DNA from: a virus
Length of the DNA: 31,721 bases
IMG/VR virus record: IMGVR_UViG_3300015165_000001
Coordinates: 1 to 31,721 of that record
Direction: 5' to 3' (one strand)
Part shown: positions 15,211-24,073 of the stretch, in pieces
Numbering within the stretch: the first letter of the stretch is position 1
Layout: every line of letters starts with the position of its first letter
Program-made: the position numbers and the translations under genes
Notes under the pieces: model-generated
Told to the model about the DNA's origin: nothing
Databases searched by the model: none
Seen by the model: the letters and a program-made list of their open reading frames with translations, nothing else

Positions 15211-15422
15211 CGGTCGATGACATCGAGCGGTTCGAGATCGCTCGACTGTTCTCGGCCGACCCAGGCACCCTCCGCCACATCCCACTGTCCGAGTACCGCA
15301 AGCGTCGCGCGTACTGGATGGAGGTCAGAAAGATCACCCAGCGAACCGAGACCGGTCCTGGCGGCGTCGTTATCGAGCGCACGGGCGCAGAGATCGAAAC
15401 CGACGCCACGATCATTGAGTAG
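14863..15422 (+). CDS. Tail-assembly chaperone, -1 frameshift fusion product (G-T type)
   Basis: A second open frame runs from just after the slippery site to the TAG at 15420-15422, one frame back from the first chaperone frame. It has no start codon of its own near its beginning. A -1 slip at GGGAAAC joins residue 114 to 72 further residues, for about 186 in total. The added part begins LLTVDDIERFEIARLF and is charged and helical, with a central EYRKRRAYWMEVRK, as in the T-part that binds the tape measure. The coordinates span the join. Codons are read in the first frame to 15204 and in the second from 15204 onward. Confidence 0.85.
15198..15204 (+). promoter_or_regulatory. -1 frameshift slippery heptamer GGGAAAC
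   Basis: In the zero frame the bases read G-GGA-AAC, the X-XXY-YYZ form. After slipping, the tRNAs re-pair on GGG and AAA. The TAA stop of the first frame is only 3 bases beyond (15208). The lambda G-T site, GGGAAAG, is one base different. Only weak small hairpins were seen downstream. Confidence 0.85.
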
Positions 15423-15428
15423 GACCTG

Positions 15429-18400
15429 ATGGTAAACGACACCGCCAGAACCGCATCCGTCGATATCGAAGGCGTACTAAGCGTCACCGTTGATCCGGAT
15501 TCGCTGGCGGCTGCCCGGGAGCAGATCGCTGAGGCCGCTTCTGGTGGCACTGAGACCGCTTCTGGTGGCACGAGCAGGGCGGGTAGGGGTAGGACAGCCA
15601 AGGCGGCGACGGTCGATGGCGGGACGGCCAAGATCGCGGTCGATCAGGCCAAGGTCGCTAAGGACGTCCAGTCTGCCGTCGGCAAGGACACCTACACGAT
15701 CAGCTTCGATGTCGGGGACCTGCGAGGGCAGATCGAAGAGCTTCTGAGCAAGCCGTTCACCATCACCGTCAACGCCGAGATGCGTGGTGCGATCGCCCAG
15801 GCTGAGCTGGGTACATCCCACGGCGAGATGGTGACTCACGGTGCCCCGAGTGGCCGGGGTCCGACGCCAGACGAGATCCTGGCGCTGATGACGCACACCG
15901 GTAAGAAGGGGGCCAAGGAGACCTACCCGTTCGTCGGCGGCATCGACGCGGTCTATCGAAACGTCAACTCGCTGCTGGAGAAGGCCGGAAAGCCGCCCAT
16001 CGGCCACCAGCCGACTGGCCCAGGCCACGCTGTCGAACAGGCTCTTGAGCTTGTCGACAAGTTCGGTTCGGACGTCAAGAAGTGGATCGAGTTCGCTGAT
16101 GGCCCGATCCCCCGCCCGACTGGTGGCGGGACGATCCCGGAGTACCTCAAGGCCCAGGGGGCCGAGACCAAGAGCGACTCCCTGACCTCCGCCATTGGTG
16201 CGTTCGGCGGGGATAACAAGCGAGTTGCTGGAAGCTTTTTCGTCAAGCTCAACGAATGGATGAAGCAGACACCGGTGCAGGCCCAGCCCGCTGCTGCTGC
16301 CGCACCGATGGCGCAGACGCACGCCCAGCCTGCACCCGCGCCGGTCGCAGATACGGCCGCCAAGCAGCAGTCGGTCGCCCTCCGCGAACAGGCCGAGAGG
16401 GAGACGAAGGAGGTCGCCGCCCAGCAGGAGCGGTCACTGCGGTTCGTCCCGATCGTCGGAAAGGACAAGGAGGGTAAGCCGCTTACCGCGATCACCACGC
16501 TGGCGAACATCCCGAGTGGCTATGCGCCACCGCTTGGCAAGGGCAAGCGGACTGGCCCTGAGGGCCCGGGGGTTCGTGGCGAGGGGAAGCTCGGTCCGGC
16601 TGTCCCCGAAGTGGTCGCCATGGGGTCTGGCGACCAACCCGTCTCAGCAGAGGAGGCTGCTCGTCGCCAGCTCGGTCCCGACCGGGCCAACGTGCGAAGG
16701 CTGCGTGGCCATACCCCCGTTCAGCATGTCGCCGGACTGCCCGTCATCCTCGACAACCTCGAGCGACTGGCTGAGATGGGTCGGTTCCAGGACGTCTTCG
16801 AGCAGTTCGGCGGCAAGAAGTTCAACGAAAGCGAAGGCTTTGGTCAGCTCGTCTCGGAAGACGTCGGTGGCTACGACGCCCTCTCGAGGCTTGGCAAGAG
16901 GGGTCCTGGGGTCAAGTTCGGCATCACCGGGAAGGAGGGCAAGAAGTTCGCCGCCCTCAAGCCCAGTGAAGCATTCGCTCGAACTGTGCTTCACGCCACC
17001 GGTGCCGAGAGTGATAACGCCTCGATGGAAGCCGTCCGGGCGTTCCTCGATGAACCCGAGATCGCGGACAAGATCAAGAAGGCGCTCTCCCGAGGTGCCT
17101 CGCCACTTCAGGGCACCAGTGGTGCCACCAAGCGTGGTCAGGGCAAGCCGAAGATCGGCTCTGGACCATCGGATCTCGGGGCTCAGGCCAAGCGCCTGTT
17201 CGAGTGGATTGACAAGCTCGATGGCCAGATCGCCGACTACTCCACGGAGCTCGACCGGGTCAACCGTCAGATCGAGTACCTGTCCGGGTCAGGCCAGAAG
17301 ACCAACAACCTAGAAGACCACGCCAGGGACCTGGCAAAGCGTATCCAGGTGTTCCGTCGAGACAGGAACGCTGCTGTCGCCGAGCGTGATGCGGCGATGG
17401 CCAGTGGTGTCTCGCCTGAAGTTGCGGCGGTCCGTGCTGCCGCTGTGGTCCGTGGACGGAAGGTTGGCGGCAGCAAGGACGTCATCGAGCAGCAGATTGG
17501 CAAGGACCCGGCCGAACGTGCCTACAACGAGGACACCGGTGTCTTCGGCAACGTTGAGACCGGCAAGCGGCTCGACGCGATGGTCAAGGCCAAGGAGCTA
17601 CCCTCCCAGAGGGCCATAACGAACGCGTTCGTCGAACGCTACTTGCAGAACCAGGATCGAACCGACCCTGCGACCGGCGCATCTGTCACTGGCTATCAGA
17701 CCCTCAAGCAGGTCGCCTTCGGTCCAACCGGTAAGCCGCGCAAGGCCAAGAACGACCAGGACGATACCGGTCTCTACGGCGACCTGGTGCGCGGGATCGA
17801 CCCATCGCTTGGGCCAGCCGCGAAGCGTGAGGCGCAGGGGTACATCGCTGACGCGCTCAAGTCGGTCATCAGTGACCAGGGCTTCAAGCGCGCTCTCGCC
17901 GAGAAGGACGTTGCCCGCAAGGAAACGATGGCGCGCCCGGCTCTTGTCGGTATCACGGGTGAGGGCCAGTACACAGGCACGCCTCCTGGCGTGCTCGGGG
18001 CCCTGCGTTCAAAGATCGGCATCGAAGAGAAGCTTGGCCCCGGACATCCGGCCTCGGCTCACGGCAAGTATGCCGATACGCACGAGGAGCTGGAGGACAA
18101 GGTTGAGACCCCCGCTGGGTCAGTCAACCCGATCGTGGTGCCTGGTCTGCGTACCCGGCTTCATGAACTCGAACAGCGCAACATTCGCATCAAGGCGGCT
18201 GAAGATAAGCGGGCCACCGCTCGCAATAAGACACTGGCTGATCCGACCAGCCTATCTGGGGACGCCTCTCGAGACATCGCACGGGACGTCGGCGTCTTCA
18301 TGGAAGGCGAGGTCCGGCACGCTCCGTTCGAGAAGTTCAACGAGCAGTACGACAAGCCACTCGGACCGGGATACGAGCGCATCGAGGCCAGCCTTGGCGC

Positions 18401-21400
18401 TGCCCGTGAGTCGGGTGCCAGTAAGACCTCCTTCGTCGGTGGTGGTGGCGGGGCTGGCCAGAATGGCGATGGCGGCGGGTTCGGCGAGATCTCAGGACCG
18501 ATCCACGTCATCATCCAGGGCCAGCCCATCCTGGTCCAATGGGCTGGCGGTGGTGGCGGAGGTGGCGGCGGCGAGGCTGGAGGTGGCGGTGGCGGCCGTC
18601 GTCCGCCTCGCGGCAGAGTTCCGGCTGACGAGCAGCCCGAGCAGCCCGCTGACGAGACGCCGAAGGGCAAGACACCGAAGTCGATTCGCTACAACCGATA
18701 TGGCGTACCAACGATCGACATCACGCGATCGCGCATCACTACGGCTGCGTCACCGATCAATCTGACCAAGCCCATCGGTGTGACTACGACAGCAGCGCAG
18801 CGCGCAGCGGCCGCTGAAGCCAAGCTCGCCCGCCAGGAGGCCGAAGCTCCGTTCAAGGGCTTTTCCGAAGCCGCCAAGGCAGAGGAACAGTCACGAGCGG
18901 CAGCGCTTCGGGCGAGCATCACCAACCGGTACGGGGTACGGCCGATCCAGATGGTCGGTGGTCCTGGCCTTGGGATGCCGATCGCCCAATATCGCCGACA
19001 ACAGGCCAACATCGCGCGTGGCCTCCGCGCCGGGAATCGACCGCGCGACGTTCGTGCTGACATCGAACAGCGGTACGCCGACCGAACCGCCAGCATCTTG
19101 TCGCCGACTCCACCAGAAGTGGTCGAGAGCCAGATCGCTGCCCAGCAGGCGCAGCAGAAGCTCCAGCCCAGATCGCTGTCGACCTACCTCGTGTCCCTGG
19201 CGGAGAACTCACCGCTCGGCAACCGACGTGAAGGTCTCCGTAAGGTCGCGGAACTGCGTAACGCGGCGACCCGCCAGAACCAGCTCACCAACCAGCAGGA
19301 GGCCATCCAGCAGGACCTGACGGCGGCCGAGGCCGGACGGCGCGGGACAGCACGCGAGATTCTTGGAGCGAGACGGGCGGGGACTACTGTCGACCCGGCG
19401 CTCATCAAGGAGCATCGGCAGTACCTCGATACGGTCATCGGTCTGCGCAAGGCCTCGATCACCACATCGAAGGCCTTGAACACTGTCAGTGGCGAGATTA
19501 CGAAACTCGGTGGTGCCGTTGGCAAGGTCGATGTTGCGCGAAACCTGGGAGCTGGCTTCGCCGGTGGTGTTGCCGGTGGCCTCGTGGCCGGTGGCGTTAG
19601 CCAGGTCGCCGGTCTTGTCCTCAAGGGCGTCCAGGAGACCCTGGGGCCCCTCGCCGAGCGTCTGTCCGGCTTTGCCGGGACGACTGGCCGGGTCCAGGAA
19701 GGTCTGGCAACGAGTCTCCGAGCGAACAACGATCAGCTTGGCCCCACGCTGGCCCAGGCGGGCACAGAAGCACGTCTGTCGGATGCTCAACTGGCCGCTG
19801 TCAGCGGGCCACTCGGCGCACGTGCTAAGACCGTCGCTGGGACCCAAAGCCTTCAGAAGCAGTTCGACCTGTTCAACGCAGCGCAGGGTACCGGTAGTCA
19901 GGCGAACCAGGGCTTCGATCGATCGCTCTTCCGCTCGACAGGCGGGTTGTTCGACCTCTCCACCACCGGCGTTGGTCTCGGTCCAATCAAGGACTTCTCC
20001 GTGGGCGGCCAGGCCTCGACAGCCGAAACGCTCGCCTCACAAGTCAGAAACATCAAGTCCATCCCAGAGGGCTTCGGGGCTCCAGCCTTTCCCTCCGGAC
20101 GTGGTCGAACCCAGACACGAGACGGCAAGCCTCTTGATCTCGGACCAACACGGAGTACAAACGCCGAAGCGGACAGGGTGCTGGCCGAGAACAACAAGCA
20201 ACTCGGCTACCTGAACGAGAACCTCAAGGGCTCGAAGTACAGCTTGGCGCAGACGAAGGATGAGACGGCCCTCGCTGCGCAGCGGAACCAGTTCGAGGCG
20301 GCTGGCGCTGGCAGTCTCGGTCAGGCTCTCGCCGATGCGAAGACGCTGGTCAGCGGGATCAACCCGAATGCGCAGAACCCGATCGCTGAAGTCGGCGGGT
20401 TCCTCAAGACAGCCGATGAAGGCCCGAAGCTCTCTGCACAGCAGCTTCTCGACATCAATGAGCCGCAACGTCGGGCTCAGGTCTATCGCGAGGACAGGCA
20501 GACCCAGTTCCAGATCGGCATGGTCAACCCACAGCAGACAGCCATGGCGAACCTGGCCCAGCCGACCGCACCTGCCGCCGCTGGTATCAACCTCGGTGGA
20601 CTGTCCCCGGCCAAGCAGAAGGAGTTGAACGCATCCCTGGCTGAGACCGATGACAAGCAGCGCCAGATCAACGCCGACACGCAGGTCGGTGTCGCGGCGG
20701 CCAAGGCGTTCGTCTCGGCGCGACTGCCGCAGGTCGGTGCCGCCTTCGCTAAGTCCCTTGACCTCGTCGGTCAGTACGGCCAGGACATCTCGAAGATCCA
20801 GATCGGTGTACAGACCGAGCAGGCGAACCTCGCGGCCAAGCAGTACAGCGTGCAGCTCGTTCAGGCCAACCGAAGCCTGAGAGACGCCAAGGGGTTGACT
20901 GGCGAGATCACCAAGCAGAACGGTGACAACCTCGGGATCATCGAACGCCAGACGTTCCAGCTCCAGCGCCAGAGCCAGTCACTCAGCATGGATCTATCGC
21001 AGAAGCAGATCAACTTCCAGCGAGCCGTCGCCAGCTTCCAGTCACCGGGGATGACCTCAGAGCAGCGCGAGGCGAATAAGCAGGAAGCCAAGCTCGAAGC
21101 TGACTACGCCCAGAAGCAACTCAACATCCAGAAGCAGTTGTTCGGCCTGAGTGGGAGCCAGTTCGGGATCGGAGCGAAGCGCCAGGTCAAGGACCTGAAC
21201 GCCCAGGTCGATCTGCTCACCCGTGGCCGAACCCTGGTCCTCGACACGGCCGTCGCAGAGAAGCGCGTTGCGGTGCTATCCAAGCTCCAGGCCAAGGAGA
21301 ACAAGCAGGTCGAGACGTACTACGCCGCTGCGGTCCAGCGCACGGGCGACATCATGGACCTCGAGGCCCAGTTGATCGCTGCCACCCAGGTCGACATGGC

Positions 21401-21692
21401 TTCGGTCGGTAGCATTGTCCTGGGAGCCTTCGCCAAGACCTACCAGGGGATGATCGACACCATCAATGGGCTAACGCCCGGCGATACGCAGGAGTCGGCA
21501 AGCCAGAGCCGCAACAGTGCCCGGGTCTCCGTGACCCCGGGTGGTGGCAGTGCCGGACACGGCGGCAGGAATGTCACCATCCAGATCAACAACCCGACCG
21601 TTCGCAACGACGCCGACATCAACAAGATCATCGCCGGTGTGAAGCTCGCCCTTCAGAAGGAAGCGTCACTGCTGTTGCCTAAGCACCCGTGA
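15429..21692 (+). CDS. Tape measure protein
   Basis: This 2087-residue protein is the largest in the window and lies straight after the chaperones. In siphoviruses this position and size belong to the tape measure, which sets tail length and is ejected with the DNA. At about 0.15 nm per residue, the expected tail is near 300 nm. The sequence has long charged helical and coiled-coil parts. A Gly-rich stretch occupies about residues 1004-1057. A hydrophobic segment, ARNLGAGFAGGVAGGLVAGG and on, lies near 1368-1410 and could insert into the host membrane. A short beta end, NVTIQINNPTVRNDADINKI, leads to an acidic/basic tail, as in many family members. The ATG at 15429 follows an AGGA site. The stop overlaps the next GTG (GTGA). 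Confidence 0.92.
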   Translation: MVNDTARTASVDIEGVLSVTVDPDSLAAAREQIAEAASGGTETASGGTSRAGRGRTAKAATVDGGTAKIAVDQAKVAKDVQSAVGKDTYTISFDVGDLRGQIEELLSKPFTITVNAEMRGAIAQAELGTSHGEMVTHGAPSGRGPTPDEILALMTHTGKKGAKETYPFVGGIDAVYRNVNSLLEKAGKPPIGHQPTGPGHAVEQALELVDKFGSDVKKWIEFADGPIPRPTGGGTIPEYLKAQGAETKSDSLTSAIGAFGGDNKRVAGSFFVKLNEWMKQTPVQAQPAAAAAPMAQTHAQPAPAPVADTAAKQQSVALREQAERETKEVAAQQERSLRFVPIVGKDKEGKPLTAITTLANIPSGYAPPLGKGKRTGPEGPGVRGEGKLGPAVPEVVAMGSGDQPVSAEEAARRQLGPDRANVRRLRGHTPVQHVAGLPVILDNLERLAEMGRFQDVFEQFGGKKFNESEGFGQLVSEDVGGYDALSRLGKRGPGVKFGITGKEGKKFAALKPSEAFARTVLHATGAESDNASMEAVRAFLDEPEIADKIKKALSRGASPLQGTSGATKRGQGKPKIGSGPSDLGAQAKRLFEWIDKLDGQIADYSTELDRVNRQIEYLSGSGQKTNNLEDHARDLAKRIQVFRRDRNAAVAERDAAMASGVSPEVAAVRAAAVVRGRKVGGSKDVIEQQIGKDPAERAYNEDTGVFGNVETGKRLDAMVKAKELPSQRAITNAFVERYLQNQDRTDPATGASVTGYQTLKQVAFGPTGKPRKAKNDQDDTGLYGDLVRGIDPSLGPAAKREAQGYIADALKSVISDQGFKRALAEKDVARKETMARPALVGITGEGQYTGTPPGVLGALRSKIGIEEKLGPGHPASAHGKYADTHEELEDKVETPAGSVNPIVVPGLRTRLHELEQRNIRIKAAEDKRATARNKTLADPTSLSGDASRDIARDVGVFMEGEVRHAPFEKFNEQYDKPLGPGYERIEASLGAARESGASKTSFVGGGGGAGQNGDGGGFGEISGPIHVIIQGQPILVQWAGGGGGGGGGEAGGGGGGRRPPRGRVPADEQPEQPADETPKGKTPKSIRYNRYGVPTIDITRSRITTAASPINLTKPIGVTTTAAQRAAAAEAKLARQEAEAPFKGFSEAAKAEEQSRAAALRASITNRYGVRPIQMVGGPGLGMPIAQYRRQQANIARGLRAGNRPRDVRADIEQRYADRTASILSPTPPEVVESQIAAQQAQQKLQPRSLSTYLVSLAENSPLGNRREGLRKVAELRNAATRQNQLTNQQEAIQQDLTAAEAGRRGTAREILGARRAGTTVDPALIKEHRQYLDTVIGLRKASITTSKALNTVSGEITKLGGAVGKVDVARNLGAGFAGGVAGGLVAGGVSQVAGLVLKGVQETLGPLAERLSGFAGTTGRVQEGLATSLRANNDQLGPTLAQAGTEARLSDAQLAAVSGPLGARAKTVAGTQSLQKQFDLFNAAQGTGSQANQGFDRSLFRSTGGLFDLSTTGVGLGPIKDFSVGGQASTAETLASQVRNIKSIPEGFGAPAFPSGRGRTQTRDGKPLDLGPTRSTNAEADRVLAENNKQLGYLNENLKGSKYSLAQTKDETALAAQRNQFEAAGAGSLGQALADAKTLVSGINPNAQNPIAEVGGFLKTADEGPKLSAQQLLDINEPQRRAQVYREDRQTQFQIGMVNPQQTAMANLAQPTAPAAAGINLGGLSPAKQKELNASLAETDDKQRQINADTQVGVAAAKAFVSARLPQVGAAFAKSLDLVGQYGQDISKIQIGVQTEQANLAAKQYSVQLVQANRSLRDAKGLTGEITKQNGDNLGIIERQTFQLQRQSQSLSMDLSQKQINFQRAVASFQSPGMTSEQREANKQEAKLEADYAQKQLNIQKQLFGLSGSQFGIGAKRQVKDLNAQVDLLTRGRTLVLDTAVAEKRVAVLSKLQAKENKQVETYYAAAVQRTGDIMDLEAQLIAATQVDMASVGSIVLGAFAKTYQGMIDTINGLTPGDTQESASQSRNSARVSVTPGGGSAGHGGRNVTIQINNPTVRNDADINKIIAGVKLALQKEASLLLPKHP

Positions 21693-24073
21693 GCACGGTC
21701 GTCATCAGGGTCGGCGGCACGAACATCACAGCAGACGTCATCTTCGGTGACGCGGCGTTCGTGTCACAGGTGAACGGGAATCCGGGGGCGTGCTCCTTCA
21801 GGGTCAAGGACAACGCACAGACCTACGCCTTCACCACCGGGGCCGAGGTGACGCTCGACATCGATAGCGTCCGGACCTGGGGCGGGTACATCACCCAGGT
21901 CCGTAAGACCTATGTGCTGCCGGTCCTCGACGCCGACCCGCCCACTGCCGTCCATCGGGTGTGGTCCGTCACCGGTCTCGACTACAACGTGCTGTTCAAC
22001 AAGCGGATCGTCTGGAAGGAATCGGCCCCGACTGGGAAGCTGGACTTCGAGTACAGCGTCAACACCTATGACGACACGATCATCAATGACATCTTCGACA
22101 ACTACCTGACCATCAGCGGCGATGGTCTGACGCGCACGGGCGTGACCCGGATCGACAAGGCCATCCTCGACCTCCCAGGGCTCGGCCACAAGGGCCTGAT
22201 CGCCTCGGCTGGGTTCACCTGGAAAGAGATGATGGACTCGGTCGCACGCGCGACGGGCGGCATGTACTACATCAGTCCCGACAAGGACCTGGCCTACGTC
22301 GACGTCGAGACGGCCGATGGGCCGTACCAACTCCAGGATCTCCGTGGGGTCACGTGGCAGGACTACACCGCTCCAGCGTGGGTGGCGCTGTCACCGGTGC
22401 TCTCCCTGGCGTTCGTACTGGGCGACTCGAACTACGTCTGGCAGTCCGGTGGCGACGGGACGACCGGTGCCTCGAGACCAGACTTTACGGCAGCGATGAT
22501 GGCGGGCACGGTCGATGACGGGACCGTCACCTGGTTCCTGGTCAACCAGTGGGTGACTGGCAGCGGTCAGTACCTGAACTCGGCGCTTCAGCCGACCATA
22601 CCCAACGGTCACGCGTACGTGACGACATACACGCGGGCCACCGACTTCGGGCTCACTGGCACGGTCGAGCCCACCTGGCCGACCGATGGATCGACCGTTA
22701 CCGATGTGGTCATCGGCTACCAGAACTTCTCGTTCCTCTACAACGGCTCGGACATGATCAACGACATGTTCGTGTGGGGCGCTGGCAACGCCACTCCGAA
22801 CTACGTCTTCAGCCGGAGCCAGGACTCCACATCGATCACGAATCACGGGCGCTGGCAGTCCAGCTTGCAGACCACTGCGCTGTACCGCCAGACCTCAGCG
22901 GACGCCGTGGCGACGTCCTACGTCTACGGCACGCCCCAGAGTCACCGTGGCGGCAAGGACGACCAGATCACGTTCACCTGCCGGGTGTTCCGGCCGGTCT
23001 ACCACGCCGGGTCGAAGATCAGCATCTACAACTCCATCTTCAACTACTACGACGTGCTGCCGGTCCGCCAGATGACGGTCACGTTCGTGAGCCCGACCGA
23101 ACCCATCTTCGACCTCACCCTGTCTCACGACATCGACCTGCCGTATGCCATCTCGGAGTTCCTCGGACCAGGGAGGCTCGGAGGAGGAACCACCGGGACC
23201 AACGTGACTCCTCACGCCACCGGGATCACTGACACATTCACGCGGGTCGTGAGCAGTCCCTCGTGGGGCACGAGTGATGCGGGTCTCCCTTGGTCCGTGA
23301 GTGGGATCTCCGTGACCTCGGCCGACGTGAACGGAGCCCGTGGCTGTCTTCAGGTGGCCCAATCTGACGGCTCCTACGTTGCGTCGGTCCTGACCTTCGC
23401 GACCAAGCCGTTTCTTGGGGCAGACATCGCAGCGCAGACGGACTGGCCGTTCGGTGGCGCGACGCTTGCGAACTTCTGGATCGAGTTCCATTTCGTGGAC
23501 GGTACCGCCGGTAATGTCCGGTTCTCGTTCTACGACGACCTCGTGACGCCAACTAAGGTCGCGTCTCTACAGGACTTCGGGCCAGCCCATACCGACTCAG
23601 TCACCTTCTCGACCTTCTCGTCGCTGGCCGACAACGTCTACCGCTTCGTGATCGATGCGGGCAACCTCGTGGTGTATGCGTGGACACGCCCCGGTGGTCC
23701 TGGTGCAGCGATCCTGTCGATCCCCATCGACTCGACGACCTATGACTCGATCACGATCGGGACGGATGGTGCCGCGCAGGGCGGCAAGGTCTGTATCGAC
23801 TACGTCGACCTGAAGGGAATCCGGGCTGACACCATCGGCGCAGGCACTACTGGGTTCGGCTGCGAATCCTTCATCGCGACGGCTTCTCAGACGACGTTCA
23901 CGGTCTCAAGCGCGATCCATCCCCTTACCTCGGAGGTGTCTGTGGCTGGGTTGCGGATGGCGCGTGGAGTCGATTACACGGAGACCCCAGAAACGGGGAC
24001 CATCGTGTTTGGCACAGGCGTGACCGCAGGGGTACTCGTCTACATCTGCTATACGGCCGACGGTGCCCTCTGA
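21689..24073 (+). CDS. Minor tail protein with lectin-like and repeat modules (long paralogue)
   Basis: This 794-residue protein is the longer of two tandem paralogues. The shared core begins with a beta-type start (VIRVGGTNITADVIFGDAAF) and includes LDYNVLFNK and the motif TSITNHGRWQ (about residues 380-390). Between these it carries an extra segment (about 225-347) with two copies of a GTTGASRPDF...DDGTVTW-type module, seen also as GLTGTVEPTWP. Residues about 512-707 look like a concanavalin/laminin-G-type sugar-binding domain (DTFTRVVSSPSWGTSDAG). Residues about 720-794 are a small beta module ending in VYICYTADG. It probably forms the tail tip or fibre base that contacts the host surface. 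The GTG start overlaps the tape measure stop by four bases. Confidence 0.8.
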   Translation: MSTVVIRVGGTNITADVIFGDAAFVSQVNGNPGACSFRVKDNAQTYAFTTGAEVTLDIDSVRTWGGYITQVRKTYVLPVLDADPPTAVHRVWSVTGLDYNVLFNKRIVWKESAPTGKLDFEYSVNTYDDTIINDIFDNYLTISGDGLTRTGVTRIDKAILDLPGLGHKGLIASAGFTWKEMMDSVARATGGMYYISPDKDLAYVDVETADGPYQLQDLRGVTWQDYTAPAWVALSPVLSLAFVLGDSNYVWQSGGDGTTGASRPDFTAAMMAGTVDDGTVTWFLVNQWVTGSGQYLNSALQPTIPNGHAYVTTYTRATDFGLTGTVEPTWPTDGSTVTDVVIGYQNFSFLYNGSDMINDMFVWGAGNATPNYVFSRSQDSTSITNHGRWQSSLQTTALYRQTSADAVATSYVYGTPQSHRGGKDDQITFTCRVFRPVYHAGSKISIYNSIFNYYDVLPVRQMTVTFVSPTEPIFDLTLSHDIDLPYAISEFLGPGRLGGGTTGTNVTPHATGITDTFTRVVSSPSWGTSDAGLPWSVSGISVTSADVNGARGCLQVAQSDGSYVASVLTFATKPFLGADIAAQTDWPFGGATLANFWIEFHFVDGTAGNVRFSFYDDLVTPTKVASLQDFGPAHTDSVTFSTFSSLADNVYRFVIDAGNLVVYAWTRPGGPGAAILSIPIDSTTYDSITIGTDGAAQGGKVCIDYVDLKGIRADTIGAGTTGFGCESFIATASQTTFTVSSAIHPLTSEVSVAGLRMARGVDYTETPETGTIVFGTGVTAGVLVYICYTADGAL
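22824..22858 (+). repeat. 35-bp direct repeat, copy 1
   Basis: These 35 bases are identical to 24866-24900, in frame, encoding the shared TSITNHGRWQ core of the two minor tail proteins. The flanking DNA is strongly diverged. Confidence 0.85.

Noticed and set aside
15217-15429. Independent open frame starting at 15217
   Set aside because: It is in another frame and low-complexity; the real coding in this gap is the frameshifted chaperone extension.
15953-16510. Minus-strand open frames under the tape measure, including hydrophobic ones
   Set aside because: They are shadows of the long plus-strand gene; codon third-position GC bias supports the plus frame.
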